A stretch of 64,000 nt of DNA, taken from assembly GCA_016648135.1 (NCBI GenBank), contig JADDOH010000177.1, positions 62,001 to 126,000 of the forward strand, in the 5' to 3' direction. The notes under the pieces were generated by a model, which was not told the origin of the DNA, did no database searches, and worked only from the letters and a program-made list of their open reading frames with translations. Source of the DNA: Agrypnia vestita. Lineage: Eukaryota; Arthropoda; Insecta; Trichoptera; Phryganeidae. Of this stretch, positions 10,740 through 22,842 are shown in pieces (within the stretch, counting starts at the first letter, position 1; each line of letters opens with the position of its first letter). Both the position numbers and the translations under genes were made by a program.

Positions 10740-11925
10740 TTCGAGATAAAGCGCAGTTACTATTATTTTAGACTCTTGTAAATATATTATCCTCGGGGTC
10801 CTAGAGTGCAAGCAAGAAAAATTTGAAACGTATAACATTCAATACAATGTTGAGGGTGAGGGAGCGGGAGGTTGCCTATGTTTTGCTTTGGACCTAAAGA
10901 GCAAAATTTAATTTCGATTCGCCAATTAGAGTAGCATTATATAGTGAATAGATAAAGACGTATTCACCTTTATATAGAGCTTCATAAATAATTCTCAAAA
11001 ATAAATATTTTTCACATATTAATTTCTTATTTTCAAGTTGACGGGTTTGATGAGCCTTATTATTATTATTATATTATTATTACAGATGGCCTTTTATTGT
11101 AAATCCATTTTATTTTTATGAAATATAAATTTTCCGAGACTAAGGCTTCTTGAAGAGGGTCCAATGTACGCCCCTGCGGTCTGTGTGTAGGTGAAATATA
11201 TATCCTGCCTTTTATGAACATGATCCAAGGGAACTTCATTAAAAAAATTAATTAACGCATGGTAAACCTTTTTTGTTTCTCAATATAAAATAATCAGATA
11301 ACATTAATAAAGCTTTTAAACACAAATTCTTAAAAAGAATCGTATAAAGAAAATCACCGTAATTAAAGTAAAGCCTTTTGAATGAATTTTTTTCCTGTTT
11401 TGTGAAAGATTTGATTTGAATACTTCACAAAAGTCATGACCATAAGTATAGCAAGGAAATCACACGATATTTCATTAAATCACAAGGCAGATTGAAATCC
11501 TGTCACAATAATTTTATAATGCCAAATTACGTAGATCACGTGAGAATCGCCTATGAAAATAGGTAAAAATGTTCTTTAAATTTAGAATCCAAAATTTACA
11601 TATGGAAGGCAAAAAAAACTCGTTTCACGTTTCAGATACCCTTGCGAAGAATATAATCTTCTCATTCCCCCTGTCCCACCTCGTATTGAGATCATTGTAT
11701 TTTATTTCGGTTCCTTCAAACATCGTCTCTATTTAAAATACAAAATCACTTTTGTGACACATTTTACTCGGGAATTATACGATCAAAATATAATATTATA
11801 ATAAAAAAAATCGGCTTTATGTTCCTCCCATACTAAACGCCAATTTCATATGTAAGGACCTAATATAATGACCATTTTAAAAATGAGTAACTTGAATTCA
11901 ATTTATATTTTTGGCGGGTTAGTGT
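10740..11925. other. no gene recognised
   Basis: AT-rich, with a short ATT microsatellite near 11058-11080. No gene or classified repeat supported. Confidence 0.45.
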
Positions 11926-11929
11926 ATAG

Positions 11930-12715
11930 GTGTTCGGAAAACGATGCCTACTCATCCAGAGGCTTGTTTCGCAATCACCGCGCGCGGGCCGCCGTGATTT
12001 TGGTTGGTCGGACTGCTACCCGATGTGTTCTGCGCCAATCGCTAGCCAGGATTCGAATTTTTAAAAATCTACCCAGTGACAGTTGAAAAGCGTGTCAGGT
12101 GTCGTTTTTCGGTGAGAACCGACATTCCTCTTCGTGTGGGTTCAAGAATCAGTTCAATTTAGCCTTCCGGAAGAGACACACCAACTGTTCCGGATTCGAC
12201 GAAGCCAGGAGAACCTCGATTGAAACGGCACCCGCCTTACCAGGAAACCGCAAGTACAATTTGTCCACTGTGTCGTAGTTAGCTTTGGTCCAGTGTATCT
12301 CGGGTGACATTTACGGTCAATCATTAATTGGCGGCGATTGGAAAGAAAAATCTTTCTTTCTAATATCCGACCCGCGTGCGATGGTGGTGAGACGTTCGTA
12401 CAGCATCGTACAGGCTTCTAATCGTATCGACACGTGACGTGTATTGTGTGAGTGTCGAGAGGTGTGTGTGAGATGAATCAGCAGAGGCAGAATGAATGAA
12501 TACAGGGCGCAAATGATGCTCACGCTTAACTGTGGTACTCATTGGTAACGATTTACGGATATGGCGTTGAATACAGAAGTATCGCTTACTATTGTTACGG
12601 TGGCCGGTACTTGTACCTATTGGTGACCGAGACCGGGTTAGCCGCATCGAGCTTCTGATTGGTGGATATCGCTCAACGCGTGCGGCGAGAATCGCGACGG
12701 CTCTAGACCACCAAA
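11930..12715 (-). repeat. CpG-rich long repeat, copy 1 (partner at 36.4-37.3 kb)
   Basis: Aligns by eye with 36730-37290 in several ordered blocks: 'ttctgcgccaatcgctagcc' against 'ttctgctccaatcgctggcg', and 'ctgttccggattcgacgaag' against 'ctgtttccgaattcgataaa'. The minus-strand frames also share residues, ending in 'KKDFSFQSPPI' here and 'KKDFPPQSPPI' in copy 2. CpG density is high. It may be the LTR/leader of an LTR element or a duplicated promoter-first-exon; no RT is attached. Confidence 0.45.
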
Positions 12716-12719
12716 TATT

Positions 12720-13485
12720 ATTTTTTAATGTCCTTTTGTTGATAATTTAACACTGATATATATTACAGGTTAATAAAATTATAAAATGATATTAAAACTT
12801 AAAAATAGAAACAAATTAATATTACATACAGAGCAAACATTAACAAACCTCGGCAAAAAATTATGTTACCTAACGTGATCCGTAAGCGAGTCAAGAATAT
12901 TTTGCAATGCAAATTGGGCATAATAATAGTTGAGGTTGTGACAATAATGAAAGTTTCCGGCTCTTTTATCTTGAATTATATGGCACAGACGTTTCAATTT
13001 TAGATGACAACTGAAAATCAATGGCGTGTGATGAAAATGCTGGATGTTGATTGATGGTCTTGTTTAAATAGACAGAATAATAAAAGACAGGGGCGGAGCG
13101 CATTGGCCCTAGGCGGTAAAATTAGAATGGACCCTGTATAATAATATAATCAGAGAGTCAAAGAAGAATACATTAATAATATATACAGTGATTTTCATTA
13201 AAATGAATAATTTTTTATTATCATGAAACTTCTCATTATCTTGAAATACGTGTTTTCGAGGCTTTTCTTTAGCGAATTATGCAATTACCTCATCGAAATT
13301 GATTTTATGAAATTACTTATATTCAATATATATATCTCACATCGATTTCTTATTCATGAGGATCATTCCGATTTTAATTTTCTTTTAATTCACTGTAAAT
13401 CGATAAAAATCTCATTCTACCGTTTGATGTTTGAAATATTCTACATAAGAATATTTTTGAGAATATGTTTGAGAAGTTTGCATTT
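12720..13485. other. no gene recognised
   Basis: AT-rich. An 89-codon frame at 13223-13492 is hydrophobic and low-complexity, as expected for random AT-rich DNA. Confidence 0.4.
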
Positions 13486-13489
13486 ACTG

Positions 13490-13620
13490 TAATGGGTATA
13501 TTGTACAAGTTATTGGTTATTGATTGTATTATTTGTATCTATCTACTTATACAAATAATACAATCAATATTTAAAAATGACAATTTACAATGTTGGTGAA
13601 TCAATTGAAAAAAAAATTAA
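13490..13620 (+). mobile_element. F2 repeat, tail copy without hammerhead core
   Basis: A palindrome (attgattgtattatttgta ... tacaaataatacaatcaat) leads into the F2 3' tail 'caatttacaatgttggtgaa' and an A-run. It has the inverted-tail layout of F2 but the copy is truncated before the core. Confidence 0.55.
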
Positions 13621-13650
13621 GCATTATTTCGACGCTCGCTATCTTAACTA

Positions 13651-13788
13651 AGGCCCGGTTTTTTCATGTTGGATTAAAATAAAAGTTCATTTAAAGCATA
13701 GATTTTTGATAGTTTGAGTTGTGGAGAATGCAAAAATCTGTGTTTTAAACGAACTTTTACATTAATCCAACTTGAAACAATCGGCCTT
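13651..13788. mobile_element. short MITE with GGCC-type terminal inverted repeats
   Basis: The left end ggcccggttttttcatgttg gattaaaa mirrors the right end (reverse complement ggccgattgtttcaagttgg attaatg), and the arms continue for about 60 bp through 'aagttc-tttaaa'. Non-coding. The flanks are TAA-like, but no exact duplication is fixed. Confidence 0.6.
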
Positions 13789-14120
13789 AAAACATCTACA
13801 AAGAAGCATTTTACAGAAAAGCTGTTTAAAGTTTGGCTATACATACAAAACGAGAGTATTTGTCAAATTTTTATGTCAGTTTTTTTCTATGAAAAAAATT
13901 ATAAAACAGTTTTTTTTAATCATGTAATTACGGAGAAGAGTATTTTCTATGCATTAGTACAAAAAGTTAAAATGTATTTTTGGTAAATGTCCGAGATTAC
14001 TCGGGGATCGCAGATTTATTTGCACTTGTTGAGCTACTAAGCCTATATCGGTTAATACTCTTAAGATAATTTTTGTATTAATTGGATTGAATCAATCACT
14101 ACTCGAATGCTTTACTTATA

Positions 14121-14654
14121 CAGGGTTATGTGGAAAACTTTAATAACCTCGCAGGACTATATATTTTTGCCTTGATTATGAGTCAAAAATGTTCAAGCTA
14201 TCATGACCTAATATTAATAGTTATGGAGATATGCGTTATTAAAGATTGCATTTTTTAAAAAATATTTCTGACTTATTTTTTGTAAACCGTTGGCCTATCA
14301 TTACAGTAACTTATATCGGTTACGAAAAAATCATTTGTTTTAATAAAAGTTAAATAAATTGATAAAAACCCTGAAAAATTTCCAATTAGAACGTTTTCTA
14401 ATTGGAATTGGAAGGTTTTTATTTTTTTATTTGACTTGTATTAAAGGGAATGAATTTTTCACTTTCGATATGAGTTAGTGTAATGATAGTCAAACGTTTT
14501 ACAAAAAATAAGTCAGAAATATTGAAAAAAAATGCCAATTTTGATGTCGCATATAACTATTGATATAAGGTCATGGTTGCTTGAACATTTTCGACTCATA
14601 ATCAAGGCAGGAGTATAGTCCTGCGAGGTTATTAATGTTTTCCAAATAGCCCTG
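14121..14654. mobile_element. palindromic mariner-like MITE, family B, copy 1
   Basis: Inverted ends cagggttatgtggaaaact and its mirror agccctg lie inside TA on both sides (TA at 14119-14120 and 14655-14656), as for Tc1/mariner-type elements. The arms continue through 'taataacctcgcaggactat' and 'cttgattatgagtc'. Other copies are at 16239 and 20609, with fragments at 29640, 39910 and 53505. No transposase frame is present. Confidence 0.65.
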
Positions 14655-14659
14655 TATAC

Positions 14660-15120
14660 GGTGAGTCAAGGCGAGTTAAGTTGCTTGACGGGAAGCGCCC
14701 ACCTTCGCTACGCCACTGCAGAGAGGCCTCTTCAGATTCATGGCCCCTAGCGGCCGCTCAGCCCGCCCGCTGCAATCCGCCACTGATGAAGGGACACGGA
14801 AAAAGAGAGGCTGTCGACGGGTTAAGATGCTAAGGGAGCAATAAATGGCCATTCGGTTCGCAATATTCAGAGGGCAATGCCTATTCGGAGCGCAAAAGCG
14901 ACGGGGACTAGTGGGTTGATGCAGCATGGCTGGGACTATTACCTTCCCCTTTTGAGGGTTGTAGCCGTTGCTGCAAGGCAATTTTCCAGACATTAGCATG
15001 AAAAACACCCCTCACGCCATAAATTGCTGTATAGCCGAATATTCCACCCTAAAAAGGAGATGCCGGAGAAGCGCCACGTTTTCGTTAGCCTGGGTTGCTA
15101 GACACAATCGGCGATCAAGT
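14660..15120 (-). other. GC-rich unrecognised block
   Basis: A GC-rich island with a 110-codon minus-strand frame (14676-15008) that I do not recognise. It is basic and Cys-containing, with no clear domain. Contains 'ccactgatgaagggacacgg'. It could be transposon-derived or part of an LTR. Right flank returns to AT-rich sequence. Confidence 0.25.
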
Positions 15121-15327
15121 TTTTGTTTTTGAACTTTTAACTGTTAAACTTTTAATTAATCTTTCAGAGAAAAATTTGGCAATGTCGTTATTTAATACCT
15201 CATTAAAAAGTGATTAATTTTTATCATTTTTTGTCATTATTTTTAAGACGCACGTGCCAATTTTTTCGCGAGATTTCGGTACGTTATGACTTATTAATTT
15301 GCTTTAAATAACTAGAAAAATAGAGTA

Positions 15328-15460
15328 GCTTGTTAGTATAGTGGTAATAGCGCTTGCCGAGTGTTCTAGTAGTCAGTGGTTCGAGCCCCATTCCAGGACA
15401 CCAGCAATTTGATCTCATTTTCATGGCCCAGTCTTTTTGCTTAGTTTTAAAAAAGGAAGA
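15328..15460 (+). mobile_element. tRNA-derived SINE, type S1 head
   Basis: The tRNA-like head is 'ttagtatagtggtaatagcg' (D-arm/A box) with 'gtggttcgagccc' (B box). The body 'ccaggacaccagcaatttga' and 'tttttgcttagttttaaaaa' is shared with the minus copy at 37990-38140 and, past the head, with the S2 SINEs at 17705 and 28245. Confidence 0.65.
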
Positions 15461-15580
15461 ATGATTTATGCGGCACGTATTGTGTGTTCGCATCTCCATT
15501 AAAAAAAATAGTGATTTAGAAACATTTATATTTGATCAACTTTGAAATATATTTTTGATATAATATACTATACATATGTA

Positions 15581-15816
15581 GGGTGTAAAAGCAAAGGCAG
15601 CAATATCCAAAAAAAATAATTAATGCAGTCATCGAGAATTACTCATTTATAATGCACTGAATTAGAGATTTTATAGAAAACATGGCCTATACATTTATAG
15701 CACACAAGATTTCCGAAGATACATTAAATCTAGAATTCAGTGCATTTTAAATTAGTATTTTACAGTAACAGCATTCAAAACATTTTTGAATATTACTGTC
15801 TTTGCTTTTATACCCC
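15581..15816. mobile_element. short MITE with about 35-bp inverted ends
   Basis: The left end gggtgtaaaagcaaaggcag caatatcc mirrors the right end (reverse complement ggggtataaaagcaaagaca gtaatattc). An inner 'ttataatgcactgaatt' also mirrors 'aattcagtgcattttaa'. 236 bp, non-coding. No target duplication confirmed. Confidence 0.6.
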
Positions 15817-16238
15817 ACATATTTGCACTAAATAGTGTATATTTCTTGAAAACATTTGATATTAGTGAAAAATATTTTAATGAACGTGAATATGATTTTA
15901 AAAATGAATTTCATAAACCTTATAATAATTAATAATATACACAAATGGCGCATGGTTAAAGTGGTAAAATGGACTGATTTATTCAGTACAGTAGGGTAAA
16001 CCTTTTTTATATTTTGCATAGATCAACAAATAGCTTTTAAAACAAGGGTTATTATTTTATTAAATTAATTATAAAGCCCCACCACCTGTGTGCTCCGTTT
16101 GAAATTTTAAATAGCTTTCAATACACAAATAAGCATGCGCTCTCCTGTAAAAACAGTTTGGGTGCGGACAGGCGCCATCAAACAACCACGGGGAGGGTAG
16201 CTACTGGTGCAGTAATACAATTTTGTCAGTGTATTATA

Positions 16239-16760
16239 CAGAGTTATTTGTAAAACATTAATAACCTCGCAGGACTATACTCCTGCCTTGATTATGAGTC
16301 GAAAATGTTCAAGCTATTATGACCTAATACCAGTAGTTAAGGAGATATGCGACATCAAAGTTTGCATTTTTTTTTCAATATTTCTGACTTATTTTTTGTA
16401 AAACGTTGGACTATCATTATAGTAACTAATATCAATTACGAAAAAGTCATTCGTTTCAATACAAGTCAAATAAAATGATTAAAATCCTGAAAAAATTACA
16501 ATTGGAATTCGAAGGTTTTTATTTTTTTATTTGACTTGTATTAGGGAATGAATTTTTCATACTCGATATAAGTTACTGTAATGACAGTCCAACGTTTTAC
16601 AAAAAATAAGTCAGAAATATTGAAAAAAAAAATGCGAACTTTGATGTCGCATATCTCCGTAACTATTGATATTAGGTCATAATAGCTTGAACATTTTCGA
16701 CTCATAATCAAAGAAGGAGTATAGTCCTGCGAGGTTATTAATGTTTTACAAATAACCCTG
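16239..16760. mobile_element. palindromic mariner-like MITE, family B, copy 2
   Basis: Starts cagagttatttgtaaaaca, ends acaaataaccctg, and is flanked by TA on both sides. Arms match copy 1, including 'taataacctcgcaggactat'. The 99-codon minus frame across the arm is a palindrome artefact. Confidence 0.65.
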
Positions 16761-16984
16761 TATACATGAAGTGCACAATTATGAATCGCGGACTCAACTG
16801 ATTTGTAATGTGTACTTATTTTAATAATGTCTGTGGACAAAATCTAGTGTTCTCAGAACATACCTACATATAAAAATATTGAAAATACTGATTTTTAGGC
16901 GTATTCTAATATAAATGTTAAATAATTCAGAAGAATATTATAAATAAATACATTAAAAAGAGTATTGATTAATACTTCATATAA

Positions 16985-17275
16985 AATATAGAAGTATCAT
17001 TACCAGAAAAGACTACAGATGTCTCTGGCATAGTCCCTTCAAATTAACGAAAGGTTTTCAGATTCGGAACATACATAGAACATTAAAAAAAATGATAATG
17101 CATGGAAGTTCTTACAATGTAATTGGTGAACGTTGCATTATTAGAGTGATCACTTAAGCCAGCTCATACAGATCGTAAGCCCAGGGGCCATCGTATAAAA
17201 ATACTTCCGTACATGTTTCTCATATGAATAGTTTCGTCTCTGTGAAACTTCTAGAATTTGTCTTAATTAATTTTA
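16985..17275 (-). mobile_element. family A-related foldback element, one arm
   Basis: Shares 'actacagatgtctctggcat', 'gtgatcacttaagcc' and 'agtttcgtctctgtga' in reversed order with the element at 28188-28738. It is a partial copy of the longer A2 variant. Confidence 0.5.
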
Positions 17276-17707
17276 ATAAGCACGTATCCAGCACACGTCA
17301 TGAAAACATTGCTAATTACTTCTTTGCTGTAATTGCTGTAATTCGTATTCAAATGCCAGAGGGCGCTGACTGCTAACCTCCTACAGCTACGACACAGTTA
17401 GATGTTGCTATGTTGGCAGCATTGTTATGTGAGTTATTTCTTAACATGTTACTTACATTTTTTGTCGTCTTTTGAGAAAATTGATGAGGGAAAAATAAGG
17501 CATCATGGAAATATCGCGAATGTTCTCATTTGTTTGAGGTATCATTATAATTATATCTTGAGCGCTAGTATACATACAGTATAGTGTACATTCAACCAAT
17601 CAAGTCAATTTTTACGGGATGAAAATGTTTACACATCTAGGTACATATCTATTATTCTCTTCATCCTCAAGTCTTCGAATCTTAAATTAAAGAATATTGA
17701 CAAATAA

Positions 17708-17845
17708 GTAGCTTGTTGGTCTTGTGGTTAGGGCTCTCGCCTCGTGATCCAAAGGTCGCGGGTTCGAACCTTACTCCAGATCAGTAAGTTAGCCCTATTT
17801 TCGTAGCTCAGGCGTTTAGCTTAGTTTGAAAATTTACTGTTTCAG
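17708..17845 (+). mobile_element. tRNA-derived SINE, type S2 head
   Basis: Head 'ggtcttgtggttagggctct' plus 'cgcgggttcgaacc' gives good A and B boxes. Body 'gtaagttagccctattttcg' and 'ggcgtttagcttagtttgaa' is shared with the S1 SINEs. The minus-strand sister is at 28245-28400. Confidence 0.7.
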
Positions 17846-17849
17846 AGGT

Positions 17850-18485
17850 AAGTTTGTAGAACTCCATGGAAAAAAAAATGTTTTTCAAGTTCTACCTTTT
17901 TAATTTTATGAGTCGCTTTTCGCCTTATGAAGGCATTATCAATGTAAATATTTTACATTCAACAACTTGTATTTATATTTAAAGTATTAGAAAGAGGTGC
18001 TATATTATTTTAAGAATTGATTAAGGATTTTTTGTATTTCTTCACGATTCTAAGAAACAATCCTGTTCAAGTTGTAAATCTTTCCACTTCCTTTTAATAA
18101 AATCTCTACTTTCATATTTTTGATATATTCGTTAAAAGGATGTAATGTTTTCTTAAAATATATATTTTTACAATTCTAAATGCTTTAAATTCATAAGGAA
18201 TGTAATGTTACGATATATTGGCTTATATAGGCTTAATATCAGTAATATTCTACAAAACTACATTCATAACTCATTTTGTCTAAAATGGAGTACACATATA
18301 CATTAAACGATAAGAATTGAAAAAATACTGTATTTTTCCACTGTATATTTTATTTATTAAACGTTAAAATGTTTTCGAGGGACAATCTCTCATTGTCAAT
18401 AAAGGATTTAAACTAAAATTAAAACAATATTTTTATATGCAAGTTTTGAGAATACATTTATTGTATTTTGTCCTCAGAGTTATAA
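17850..18485. other. no feature recognised
   Basis: AT-rich sequence without supported genes or repeats. Confidence 0.45.
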
Positions 18486-18489
18486 TAAT

Positions 18490-18690
18490 TAATTAAGATA
18501 AATTAGAGAAGTCTCACAGAGAGAGTGTATGAAAGTCTTTATAGGGTGGAAATTACTTTTATGGAAGAAGTTGACGTAGAACGTAGGTTTCTTACAATAC
18601 ATCTTTCAAAGGTTTGATAGTAGGTGGATGTTATTAAGGTGGAAATGGTAAACGTTGCATTGTGTAAAGTGATCACGTAAGCTAGTTACA
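18490..18690 (+). mobile_element. eroded family A fragment
   Basis: Contains 'agataaattagagaagtctc acagaga' and then 'aaacgttgcat' with 'gtgatcacgtaagc', words of the family A/A2 arms in the correct order but diverged. Confidence 0.45.
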
Positions 18691-18699
18691 GACAGTAGT

Positions 18700-19235
18700 T
18701 GAAAGAGTTGCTTTAATTCATATCATTTGACAAATCTTATGAATTCCCCAAAGTTATACAAAAAAAACGAACTGTCAAAATGATAGATACTTAACATCAC
18801 AAATGCATCATATTGTTCCCATTTCACACTTATATTTTTCGATTTCGGGGTGCCATTCGTTATCTTATTAAAATTCCTTCAGAAAAACAGTTAGAAACAT
18901 ACTTTGTTCGTTTCGACTTCATTTGTTATTTCATTCTTTGCTGATTTAAAGTCGACTTTTCCAATACACATTGTATAAATATTATCTCTCTTTTCTTTTC
19001 AAGTAATGCGTTCCCCCTTCGCGCCGCCCCGAAAAACCCGAATCGTACTTCCCGCACGCGTACAAAAAGTTTGAACTTTGTCTGTCTGCCACGAGGCGGC
19101 GTGAATATCATTACCATCGGTCATTTATTAGCGTTTCTAAATTTGCATTCACCAAAAGTGTGTTTGGAGTGAAATTAAGAAAGAGTATTGTGGCGTCTGC
19201 GACCGGGTTCCGCGCCGCGTTCGAAGTTTGAAAAG
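18700..19235. promoter_or_regulatory. upstream region of the 19.3-kb promoter
   Basis: The 3' half (from about 19010) becomes CpG-rich ('cgcgccgccccgaaaaaccc', 'cccgcacgcgtac') as expected just upstream of an insect promoter. No coding frame is claimed; the 63-codon minus frame is composition-driven. Confidence 0.35.
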
Positions 19236-19269
19236 CGAATCTGCTGGTTGGTTGTTTCTTGGCCGCCTC

Positions 19270-19310
19270 GGTTCTCAGTTGTCGCGCGCCAGCCGTGCGG
19301 GTAGGTCGCG
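19270..19310 (+). promoter_or_regulatory. TATA-less Inr + DPE core promoter
   Basis: TCAGTT at 19275-19280 matches the arthropod initiator TCAKTY, with A+1 at 19277. At exactly +28 to +32 (19304-19308) the sequence reads GGTCG, which fits the DPE consensus RGWYV. The fixed Inr-DPE spacing is what makes this convincing. No TATA box lies about 30 bp upstream, and the whole block is CpG-rich. What gene it drives cannot be seen here. Confidence 0.55.
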
Positions 19311-19589
19311 TGTCCAGTGATTACGTCCGGTTCGCGGACGACTCTTCGGCGAAAAGTTATACGCGCATGGGACATGCATTTCCGAGTTTCCAGCATTTTC
19401 TGACCGGAAAATCGTGTGACGTGCTGTGCGAGTTCTTTTGCGGACGTTTTCAACGTGTTCTAGAAAGTTTTCGAGTGTTTTTGTGTGCAGCAGATTTTTG
19501 TGATTGTGTGTAAGAATATTTCGTGCATCAAAAAGTGATCAACTTCCACGTTTCAGTAACACTGATACATTCGTCTAAACAGTGACAAG
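19277..19589 (+). other. probable 5'UTR first exon
   Basis: From the predicted start the sequence is GT/CG-rich, with insect-leader words ('gtgtttttgtgtgcagcaga', 'cgtgcatcaaaaagtgatca', 'aaacagtgacaag'). It ends at cagtgacaag/gtatttat, a good 5' splice site (GT at 19590-19591). The first ATG with a sizeable frame is at 19367, giving 48 residues to a stop at 19511-19513; this is more like an upstream ORF than the main protein. A long AT-rich intron would follow to the right. An alternative is a CpG-rich transposon leader. Confidence 0.45.
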
Positions 19590-19591
19590 GT

Positions 19592-20600
19592 ATTTATTTA
19601 TTAGACGACCGATTTTAATCGCATTTTTTATTATTTTTCGAGACGTCAGAATATACTGACAAAATAGATAAAAGTGTGTAACGAATATTTTTACTCAACT
19701 TAGCGAAACCTGTTTTAGGATGGTTGTTAGAATTAAAATTATCATAATGCGATATTTATATAATATTTATAAACAGACAAACATCCGAGGCGTGACATGG
19801 AGCAACTTATTTCGGTATCCAGCCGGCAAAACATATTTTGCACGGCGGATGGACCTCTGTAGGAAAAAAAATAGCGGAGATGTCGACGTTTTTTTTGTTT
19901 TGAAAAAAAAATGACAGGTACGTCGCTGATGCTCAGGTGGAATTTGACCAGCCAATAATGAATTTACGGGTGAAAAAAACACACAGGTACATTTATAATT
20001 TATCATCTATAAATTGCCATGAACGCGAATAATGGCATATTTTTTTTTTTTTAGTCATATGAGTATGTTTAACGACGTGTATTAAATATTCTTTCCCAAA
20101 TTTTCTTGATTGCGTAATAATTTATGTGATTTATAATATGTAATTTATCGCGTACGTGAGGGTGTTAAGTGTTCAATTTGTGGGGAGGGAAGAGAGGAAT
20201 GAAAATGTTAATACAATTATTTTTGATATAAAACAACAAGGGATGCATTTAAAAATAAGAAGGTGTGTGTGTACTGAATTAATCAATTATTTTTTTACCT
20301 ACCTGGCGATAAACTTATTTCAATTATTCAGTTAAAATAAATAGAATATGTAGTCACCATGATGTTGTGTTTTCATCGAAAAAGACAAAACAAACGGACA
20401 CATCTTCATAAGGTATTCTTCATCTCACACTCTTATTTAAAACCCAAAAAAAAACTTTAATGTTGTTCAAACTAGTACATAATATAAAATGTTTATAAAC
20501 ATAAAATTCTCCGATTTATACTCGTATGAAACCATATTTTCGTATGAAACCCCTCCCAAGTTTCTAATTTAACATAATGTAACAATAATATTATAAATAA
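19592..20600. other. AT-rich DNA, possible intron
   Basis: No coding exon recognised. If the exon at 19277-19589 is real, this is its first intron. Short frames around 19720-20006 lack coding character. Confidence 0.35.
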
Positions 20601-20608
20601 CAGGTATA

Positions 20609-21289
20609 CAGAGTTATTTGAAAAACATGAATAACCCCGTAGGACTATATTCCTGCCTTGATTATGGGTCGAAAATGATTTCGGAAATTTATTTTTCAAT
20701 TTCAATTTATTTATTTAATAATATGTACATTACAAACTAAGTGTTTAAGGCATACATATTATGAAAGTACCTATATATACATCAAAATAACAATATTTAG
20801 TTAATTAAAAATAATATAAAATCTGATCAAAGGTGTAGGGGAATCCAGCTTCGGAAAACCCCTTCAGGCACATGAAATATATCAATACCCAAAGCGATAT
20901 TGTTCAGCATAGCGGTAGTTATAGAGTTATGCAATATATTGCATTTTTTTCATTATTTCTGGCTTATTTTTTAAAAAACGTTAAATTTTCATTACAGTAG
21001 CTTATATCCATTACGAAAAATTCATTCGTTTCCAATTGGAATTTGAAGGTTTAATTATTTTATTTGACTTGTATTAAAGGGAATGAATTTTTCTTATTCG
21101 ATATAAGTTACTGTAATGATAGTCCAACGTTTTACAAAAAATATGTCAGAAATATTTAAAAAAAAGCAACCTTAGATATCACATATTTCCATAACCATTG
21201 ATAGGTCGTGGTTGCTTGAATATTTTCGACTCATAATTAAAGCAGGGATATAGTCCTGTGAGGTAATTAATGTTTCCTTATAAACTCTG
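20609..21289. mobile_element. palindromic mariner-like MITE, family B, copy 3 (interrupted)
   Basis: Starts cagagttatttgaaaaacat and ends aaactctg inside TA on both sides. The left arm is interrupted after 'tcgaaaatg' by a minus-strand non-LTR fragment (20684-20925), after which family B sequence resumes at 'gtagttatagagttatgc'. Confidence 0.65.
20684..20925 (-). mobile_element. 5'-truncated non-LTR 3' end nested in MITE
   Basis: On the minus strand it encodes 'ALGIDIFHVPEGVFRSWIPL', nearly the same as the C-terminus at 34014-34340 ('ALDIDIFHVSEGVFRSRILL'). It then shares the 3'UTR words 'ataatatgtatgcctt' and 'aataaataaattgaaattga'. Same LINE family, opposite orientation. The insertion postdates the host MITE. 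Confidence 0.7.
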
Positions 21290-22840
21290 TATACGTCGTG
21301 GCTTGAAATATAGTATCTAGTCTAATTTATGATATAGTTAGATAGTAGTTTTTATCGTATATAATATATTGAAAATATCCCTCATTCCCAATTGATTTCT
21401 TTTTTCATCCCCCTACTTTTAAACACGAGAATAAATTCTCATTTAGAAGTGGGTAAGCGTGTAATATAAATGTGTATTAATTATATTATATTGAATACAC
21501 TCTTAAGTTTGTACATTTACCAAATAAATTTTATAAAAAAAAAAATTTGGAGTGATTCACCATAGAATAAAATACTGTACTGACACCTTTCATTTGAAGC
21601 ACCATTTATCGTGTTGTCTTCTTAACCTAATATTATGCTATCCGATCATTAACTCTTCACTGTTATATAATGTCTGAACCCACGATTAAAATAATTTAAA
21701 TTTAAATTTTAATATCAGTTATTTCAAAACAAAATATATATTAAAACGTTATCAATTTAGTTCAATGTGTACAAGATACCTAAGTGACATAATCGGGTAA
21801 AAAATATAAATAAATTCTTATTATCCGCAAAACACACACTTAGATTTTTCAATAAAATACGCAAATGAACAAAACATCTTGTTGTGATATCATTGTGTTT
21901 TCGAATATTTAATATGCCTGACATAGATTACGAAATTTAATATTATTAATACACGCCACTAGACTCGTTTTCAATGCTAGAAGCGGTTCATTTTGCATCA
22001 ATGTCATTATCAAAGCGTCGCGGGTTCAAATCCCGACCTTGAACCAATAAAGGCTGTGACAGAAATGCGTCTAAACTTCACGTTATCGCAGTTGTATTGT
22101 GTTGACGCAATTATGTTCATAATATATACACATCGCGCTTATCGGCCGCCTGGTGCAGTTGATATTATAACCGTTCGCTGATAGGCGGGATTGTTATTCT
22201 ACTGCCGGATATCGGCGGAAAGATTTTTAACTTCGCAAATAGTGTGTAGCCGATTGAAGGAAATAATTCGTCATTCATTCGAACGTCAAATATTCTAAAA
22301 ATGTCGTCTGAAGTCGATTTTTTGTTGACGATTCGCACGATACATTTGAGCGTCTTTTCAATCAGATTCACAATACTTCTTCGCCACCCGATTAAATGCA
22401 ATTTTTTAGACTTTTTTTTCTTCGTAATACGTATGGGTGAAAGGAACAACCGAATGAATCGATAAAATTGAGTTTTTAGTTAAGTATGCGCAGTTATCAC
22501 ATTAATCTTTTGAAAAAAGACAAATGACACGATTAATTATTTGAAAAATTTCCCAAAAAACAAGGACATTAGTCAAATTGGTTCAACTTTCTCGTGCAAA
22601 AACAAAACAACTGGTGCAAAAATTAGATAAAAATAACAAAGGCCTTAAACAGGCGAAATACCCAAATTTTGTTTTGGCTCTCCTGAAAATCTGCATTTTT
22701 TTCTCTCATTCGGTTGTTCCTTTCTCCCACAGATACCTATACGGTATAAACAAAGTGGTCTCCTATTTTTTGGCAGCTAAATGAAAAATTCAAAAATTTA
22801 ATTATTAATTTAATAATTATCACTTGGTGGTGAGACATTA
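21290..22840. other. no gene recognised
   Basis: AT-rich, with a tRNA-like word 'cgcgggttcaaatcccg' near 22018-22034 and a moderately CpG-rich stretch at 22120-22450. The 94-codon minus frame 22165-22449 is Lys-rich and unrecognised; I do not call it a gene. Confidence 0.35.
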
Positions 22841-22842
22841 TA

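Noticed and set aside
21985..22050. tRNA-like segment 'cgcgggttcaaatcccg'
   Set aside because: Only a T-arm-like word; no D arm or acceptor stem.
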